Shown here piece by piece: positions 58,201 through 64,000 of a stretch of 64,000 bases of DNA. The notes beneath the pieces are model-generated. The model worked only from the letters and a program-made list of their open reading frames with translations, was not told the origin of the DNA and did not search any database. The first letter of the stretch is position 1; the number at the start of each line of letters is the position of its first letter. The position numbers and the translations under genes are program-made. This DNA comes from Bryobacteraceae bacterium (lineage in GTDB: Bacteria > Acidobacteriota > Terriglobia > Bryobacterales > Bryobacteraceae), in the NCBI GenBank assembly GCA_026002875.1, contig BPGE01000001.1, positions 3,348,001-3,412,000 on the forward strand, read 5' to 3'.

Positions 58201-58585
58201 GTTCCTCGGCACCGTGTCGCTGCGGCCGAACCTGATCGACCCCGCCGCCGGCGTGCTCGCGCCGAAGAGCCAGCGCAACTACCTCAACTACTTCAACCGC
58301 GCCAGCCTCGCCACGCCCCCCGTCTGGGCCCCGTTCGGCAACCTCGGCCGCAACGTCGCCTACGGCTTCCCGTGGTACCAGGTGAATTTCGTGCTCGCCA
58401 AGAACTTCGCCGTTCCCGCTCTCGGCGAAGCCGGACGGCTCCAGTTCCGCAGCGAGTTCTACAACTTCTTCAACAGAACCAACTTCGGCGCCCCCTCAGT
58501 GAACCTGGCCGCCGCCAACTTCGGCCGCGTCACCTCCACCGCCGATCCGCGCTATGTCCAGCTTGCGCTGAAACTGCTCTTCTGA
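55202..58585 (+). CDS. Oar-like TonB-dependent outer-membrane receptor with carboxypeptidase-regulatory domain
   Basis: A 1127-residue outer-membrane protein of the large acidobacterial TonB-dependent receptor type. Signal peptide ALLSILWIALSAPLCAQ; N-terminal carboxypeptidase-regulatory beta-sandwich (GTVRDERGGAIAGAKVTL, NELGDYTFPTVRIGTYRVTA); a plug region (DLPVLGRNYSYFALLAPGV, YNVNGLRSVFNNFLLDGVDN); then a beta-barrel ending in a C-terminal Phe (LALKLLF). Such receptors take up polysaccharide fragments or peptides with energy from TonB. It lies 193 bases after the NtrC-like gene on the same strand. A terminator follows at 58611. Confidence 0.87.
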   Translation: MHLFSGRTALLSILWIALSAPLCAQFDQAAVVGTVRDERGGAIAGAKVTLSSPETGFQQTLLTNELGDYTFPTVRIGTYRVTAEKEGFAPSTAENVVLTVNARQRVDLVLKVGQVSETITVVEITPLLETDSSSKGQVVTGKKILDLPVLGRNYSYFALLAPGVRESQFSNQGSIVFRREGSYNVNGLRSVFNNFLLDGVDNNFYGTTNQGFSNQAIQPSPDSVAEFRMMINTYSAEFGRTAGAVMNVSTKSGTNELHGSLWHFLQNDKMNVTGFFKPVQNRKPVNKRNMFGFTLGGPLRRDRTFFFFDYEGSRWRAHTFALTSLPNEQMRNGILPLDVRVPITFTDDQNRTIPAGTVIPAGTPIPMTRFARRVLAELPLPNQPGGGPLGVANNYGAFDINEIDEDKGAAKIDHRFSDSLSSFFRYTQRRQNMFAPGLIQGFSGGNNLGFLDTYNQQGIAAFTWTRSATEVAEYRFAVTRLGMDRLPAQVGGPSMRELFGITGLPEGPRIQGGITPQDIQGFPRIGRQSTNPQAQFPVTVNSRLNLSKILQRHTLKTGWEYLLLMQDVDDTNPLYGIDGYGGFFSRIPGQNLGALAGAPANTVHSLADFYFGARSSYQLATQKIAKMRQQAHWFYLQDDWRATSRLTVNMGLRYELTTPPYDANNELSNFDPLTNQIVVTKGGGISERAMRDMRWLNFSPRFGAAYQLTAKTVLRTGWAHMYNYWNRMASAELLNTNAPFVTRFSAVNSAANLNNICTGDNFAGCFRPREAGYPRNAPSNVILYIPRDLPWGYTQNWHFTIQRSLGRDSMFEVAYVGNRSRDLPILGDFNQARPITQEEVARGLTTLGTLLARRPYQGWNNITAVLPYGFGSYHALQAKFEHRGRELQLLSSFTYSKSIDNAGQVLEPTNGSGPNVQDIRNPKNDKGPSSFDQRFNSTTSFVYEMPFGRGRRFASGMPAAADALLGGWQASSIIFLLSGQPLNIRYPDASGILSDNQPESFLGTVSLRPNLIDPAAGVLAPKSQRNYLNYFNRASLATPPVWAPFGNLGRNVAYGFPWYQVNFVLAKNFAVPALGEAGRLQFRSEFYNFFNRTNFGAPSVNLAAANFGRVTSTADPRYVQLALKLLF

Positions 58586-58610
58586 GCCCTTCTTCCGTGC
58601 AGACAACAAC

Positions 58611-58645
58611 GGGCGGGCGCGTTTGAAACGCTCCCGCCCTTTTTT
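58611..58645 (+). terminator. Rho-independent terminator of the receptor gene
   Basis: GGGCGG with GCGTTT on the left pairs with AAACGC and CCGCCC on the right, with a two-base internal mismatch, followed by six T residues (58640-58645). It lies 26 bases after the receptor stop and before the convergent rmuC gene. Confidence 0.8.
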
Positions 58646-58671
58646 GTTTCCAACCCCGCGCCGCCGGCGCT

Positions 58672-60018
58672 TCAGTCGGCGCGCGCCTCCGGCGCCTGCA
58701 GGCTGCGGATGGCGCGGCCCACGGCTTCCGCTTCCGGCAGTTCTTCGCCGTTGGCCGCCCCGAGGTCGCGGAAGCGCCGGGCGCTCACCAGCACGCGGCT
58801 CTCCAGCGAACCGGCTGCCCGGTTGTAGGCTTCCACCGCCCGCTCCAGCCCGCCGCGGACTCCGTCGAAATAGTTTGCAAACACCCGCAGCCGTTCGTAC
58901 AGCTCTTTGCCCAGGCTGGAAATGTCCTGCGCGTTGCGCGCCAGCCTCTCCTGCCGCCATCCGTAGGCCACGGCCTTCAGCAGCCCGATCAGCGTCGTTG
59001 GCGTGGCCAGCAGCACGCGGTTGTCGACTCCGTACTGGATCAGCTCGGGATCCTTCTCCAGCGCGGCGCTGAAGAACATCTCGCCGGGCAGGAAAGCCAC
59101 CACGAAATCCGGCGCCTGCGCGAACTGCTCCCAGTAGCCCTTGGCCGCCAGCCGCTGCACGTGGGCGCGAACCTGCCTGGCGTGCTCGGCCAGCTTCTCC
59201 TGCCGCCGGGCCTCGTCCTGGTCTTCCAGTGAATCCAGATACGCGGCCAGAGGCGCCTTGGCGTCCACCACGATCACCCGCTCGTTCGGCAGTCGGATGA
59301 TCATGTCCGGACGGAGCCGCCCGCCCTCGGCATCCACGGAGACCTGCTCTTCAAAGTCGCAGTACTCCACCATGCCCGCCATCTCCACCACGCGGCGGAG
59401 CTGCATCTCGCCCCACCGCCCGCGCACCGCCGGAGACCTCAGCGCCCCCGCCAGCCTGCGCGTCTCCTCGCTGGCCTGCTGCTGGCTCTGCTGCAGCAGC
59501 TCCATCTGGCGCGCCAGCCCGGCCAGCATCTCCGTGCTGTCCCGGTTTAGCGCGTCGATGCGCTCTCGGAGCGGTTTCAGCATCTCGTCGAGCGTCTTCA
59601 GCCGCGCGTCCAGGTTATGACCCGCCAGTTGCAGGAAGCTTTCGTTGTTCTGCGCCAGCGCCCGCGTGGCCAGCGAGCGGAAGCTTTCTTCCAGCTGCTG
59701 CTGGGCCTTGCGCAGGAGTTCCACCTTTTCTCCATGCTGCACGCGCTCGGCTTCCATCTGGGCGCGGAGCCCCGCCTCGGCCACCTTCCGCTCTTCCAGT
59801 TCCCGCCGCAGGCTGGCGGCAAGCTCCTCTTTTTCAGCGAGAGCCTTTTCCAGCCGCTCCAGCTGGGCGTCGCGCTCTTCGAGCCGCGCCTTGTACTCTG
59901 CCGCTTCCACATCCCCGCCCGATACCGGCGATCCGCCCGAGCGGACCAGGAAACTGGCCAGCAGAGCGCCCAGCAACAGACCGGCGACCAGAATGCCCAG
60001 GAGCACCAGTGGTTCCAT
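58672..60018 (-). CDS. rmuC: DNA recombination protein RmuC
   Basis: A 448-residue protein. One N-terminal transmembrane helix ([22 protein letters not shown]) is followed by a long coiled coil (about 35-200, with many E/K/R/L heptads) and the RmuC nuclease-like domain ([66 protein letters not shown]). RmuC limits inversion at short repeats and may be linked to restriction-nuclease folds. The ATG at 60018 has GGAGG six bases upstream; the open frame is nine codons longer. Confidence 0.9.
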   Translation of the reverse strand: MEPLVLLGILVAGLLLGALLASFLVRSGGSPVSGGDVEAAEYKARLEERDAQLERLEKALAEKEELAASLRRELEERKVAEAGLRAQMEAERVQHGEKVELLRKAQQQLEESFRSLATRALAQNNESFLQLAGHNLDARLKTLDEMLKPLRERIDALNRDSTEMLAGLARQMELLQQSQQQASEETRRLAGALRSPAVRGRWGEMQLRRVVEMAGMVEYCDFEEQVSVDAEGGRLRPDMIIRLPNERVIVVDAKAPLAAYLDSLEDQDEARRQEKLAEHARQVRAHVQRLAAKGYWEQFAQAPDFVVAFLPGEMFFSAALEKDPELIQYGVDNRVLLATPTTLIGLLKAVAYGWRQERLARNAQDISSLGKELYERLRVFANYFDGVRGGLERAVEAYNRAAGSLESRVLVSARRFRDLGAANGEELPEAEAVGRAIRSLQAPEARAD

Positions 60019-60091
60019 GGATTGCCTCCGTGAATCCTTCGTCAACCCGGACCCGCCAGGGCATCCGGCAGTGCACTGAGTCCGCGCAAGT

Positions 60092-60123
60092 GAAAACGCC
60101 GCCCCGCAGGGGGCGGCGTTTTC
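60092..60123 (-). terminator. Strong intrinsic terminator after nrdJ
   Basis: GAAAACGCCGCCCC (60092-60105) pairs perfectly with GGGGCGGCGTTTTC (60110-60123) around a four-base loop, 14-bp in all. Reading leftwards it follows the nrdJ stop at 60147 by 23 bases and ends in a T-run. It would also work in the other direction because of its symmetry. Confidence 0.85.
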
Positions 60124-60146
60124 TTAGCTGGCAGCCTGGGACTCTC

Positions 60147-62975
<2,829 letters not shown>

Positions 62976-63059
62976 CCGATTTCTCCTGTCTCTATTGTCC
63001 CGAAGATCGCCCCAGGGGATGAAGACCGTTTCATCCGGCTGTGATAGGGGGCAATGGAA

Positions 63060-63089
63060 ACAATACCCCAAGATCTTGTGGTCAGTCAA
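63060..63089 (-). promoter_or_regulatory. nrdJ promoter
   Basis: Reading leftwards: TTGACT (63084-63089), an 18-base spacer and TATTGT (63060-63065). It is one of the few promoters in the window with a good -35. The start is predicted near 63053, leaving a leader of about 78 bases that contains a 7-bp stem-loop (GGATGAA with TTCATCC). Confidence 0.65.
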
Positions 63090-63112
63090 CAAAAATCTTC
63101 AATATGCTGTAT
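63066..63112 (-). promoter_or_regulatory. Two putative NrdR boxes at nrdJ, 31 bases apart
   Basis: Reading leftwards, CCACAAGATCTTGGGG (63066-63081) fills the promoter spacer, and ATACAGCATATTGAAG (63097-63112) lies upstream. The two 16-mers start exactly 31 bases apart, the spacing known for NrdR operators. They match 11 and 8 of 16 positions of the E. coli box CCACTATATATTGTGT. If real, NrdR would repress nrdJ when deoxynucleotides are plentiful. Confidence 0.4.
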
Positions 63113-63205
63113 GTCGTTGAATCCTGAGGCGGTTACTGCCCCCCCAGCAGACACCACTCCCTCCCACCGGCAGGAGGTGCCTTCCGCGGCCGTCCGCAGA
63201 CCCCC

Positions 63206-64000
63206 TCACAGCCCGTGCATCAGGTCGTATCCGTGGTCGGGAATGTGGGCGGGCAGAATCTCGCTCTGATGGCCGTGACGCAGGAAAATCTCGCGCATTT
63301 TCTCGATCACGGCTTCGTAGCCGCGCTCGTAAAACACCAGCACGCTCGGTCCTGCGCCCGACAGCGCGCAGCCCAGCAGCCCCGGCTCGCGCAGCTCGAG
63401 CATCTCCTTGAGTCCCGGCACCAGCGGCGCCCGGTAAGGCTGGTGCAGCCGGTCCATCAGCGCCTCGTGGAAGGCGTCCGTCGTCTGCGTCAGCATCGCG
63501 GCGATCAGCAGCGCCGACCGCTGGATGTTGAACACGGCGTCCTCGCGCGAATACATCTTCGGCAGCACCGCCCGCGCTTCGCTCGTGGGCAGGATGAAGT
63601 CCGGCACCACGATCGCCACCCCGTACCGCGCCGGCAGCTGCATCCGGACGGCGCGCGTCACCCCGCCGCTGTCGATGGCGCTGGCGACGATCGATCCCAG
63701 CACCGCCGCGCTGACGTTGTCCGGGTGGCCTTCGATCCGCGCCGCTTCATCGAGGATCCGGTGCCGGTCCCATTCCAGCTGCAGGATCTCGTCCGCGATC
63801 ACCACGCCCGCCACCAGCGCCGCCGCCGACGACCCGAGCCCCTTGCCGATCGGAATATCGTTGCGGATCTCGAGCTCGATCGCAGGCATCGGACGTCCCA
63901 GGTGCTCGGCCACCTGCAGCGCCGTCTGCCAGATCAGATTGTCCCCGCCCAGGCTGATCAGGCCGGCGTCGCGGCCTTCCGCCCGGATCTTCAGCGTCTC
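63206..64000 (-). CDS. thrB: Homoserine kinase (GHMP family), 5' end beyond the window
   Basis: The last 264 codons of a homoserine kinase. The ATP-binding GHMP motif is PIGKGLGSSAAALVAG. The second conserved region is EGHPDNVSAAVLG, and the C-terminal GCALSGAGPSVLVFYE matches ThrB. It phosphorylates homoserine for threonine synthesis. The frame runs to the window edge without a start, so the gene is truncated at its 5' end. It is upstream of nrdJ on the same strand but separated by 230 bases that hold the nrdJ promoter. Confidence 0.88.
   Translation of the reverse strand, partial: ETLKIRAEGRDAGLISLGGDNLIWQTALQVAEHLGRPMPAIELEIRNDIPIGKGLGSSAAALVAGVVIADEILQLEWDRHRILDEAARIEGHPDNVSAAVLGSIVASAIDSGGVTRAVRMQLPARYGVAIVVPDFILPTSEARAVLPKMYSREDAVFNIQRSALLIAAMLTQTTDAFHEALMDRLHQPYRAPLVPGLKEMLELREPGLLGCALSGAGPSVLVFYERGYEAVIEKMREIFLRHGHQSEILPAHIPDHGYDLMHGL

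Noticed and set aside
62976-63205. Possible cobalamin riboswitch upstream of the B12-dependent nrdJ
   Set aside because: The leader after the predicted start is only about 78 bases and lacks the conserved B12-box type sequence; a promoter with NrdR-like boxes explains the region better.

Overview
The window looks like a chromosomal segment of a GC-rich acidobacterium, most likely from the Bryobacterales/Solibacter branch. This is inferred from gene content: an Oar-like TonB-dependent receptor with an N-terminal carboxypeptidase-regulatory domain, tandem CRTAC1/ASPIC FG-GAP proteins, MacB-type permeases without their ATPase, a Cys-type sulfatase together with an anaerobic sulfatase-maturating radical SAM enzyme, a GH127-type glycosidase and a B12-dependent class II ribonucleotide reductase. 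I found no CRISPR array, rRNA, tRNA, integrase or insertion sequence. The gene content is mostly housekeeping and saprotroph-type, with short intergenic regions.

Layout. 1-4.7 kb: a truncated hypothetical gene, a GH127-like glycosidase bracketed by two copies of a 36-nt repeat, a Ca2+/H+ antiporter and an MFS exporter. 5-15.5 kb: DinG-type helicase, HDOD protein, anSME radical SAM enzyme, CNNM/CBS protein, RodZ, YceH, a TonB-like protein and a large TPR lipoprotein. 15.7-24.4 kb: sulfatase, metallophosphoesterase, sodium symporter, heptose-7-phosphate kinase, HrpB helicase and a class V aminotransferase. 24.4-28.3 kb: a four-gene surface-glycan operon. 28.45-28.58 kb: a candidate small RNA gene. 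28.6-36.5 kb: histone deacetylase-like hydrolase, two MacB-like permeases, an MFS carrier, RhaT, and a divergent thyX/dut pair for dTMP supply. 36.5-46.8 kb: secreted proteins, CrcB/DUF190 and two FG-GAP proteins. 46.9-49.6 kb: gnd and kdgK-like sugar-acid genes. 49.7-53.1 kb: an operon of a TPR-CHAT caspase-like protease and an ECF-type sigma factor with unusual hairpins and a possible 15-residue peptide gene upstream. 53.6-58.6 kb: a degenerate NtrC-type regulator and the Oar-like receptor. 58.7-64 kb: rmuC, nrdJ and the 3' part of thrB.

Three observations stand out. (1) A -10-like motif, TANNNT usually preceded by GC, sits so close to many start codons that the predicted transcripts are leaderless or have leaders of only a few nucleotides; two divergent gene pairs share overlapping -10 boxes. 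Genes inside operons carry Shine-Dalgarno sequences instead. (2) The TPR-CHAT protease plus sigma factor operon resembles in logic the protease/sigma modules of type III-E CRISPR loci, but lacks CRISPR parts and the protease appears exported. (3) The NtrC-like protein has lost the Walker B glutamate, the arginine-finger motif and the GAFTGA threonine, so it probably does not work as a sigma-54 activator.

All functional calls rest on motifs and family resemblance read by eye; no database search or structure prediction was run.
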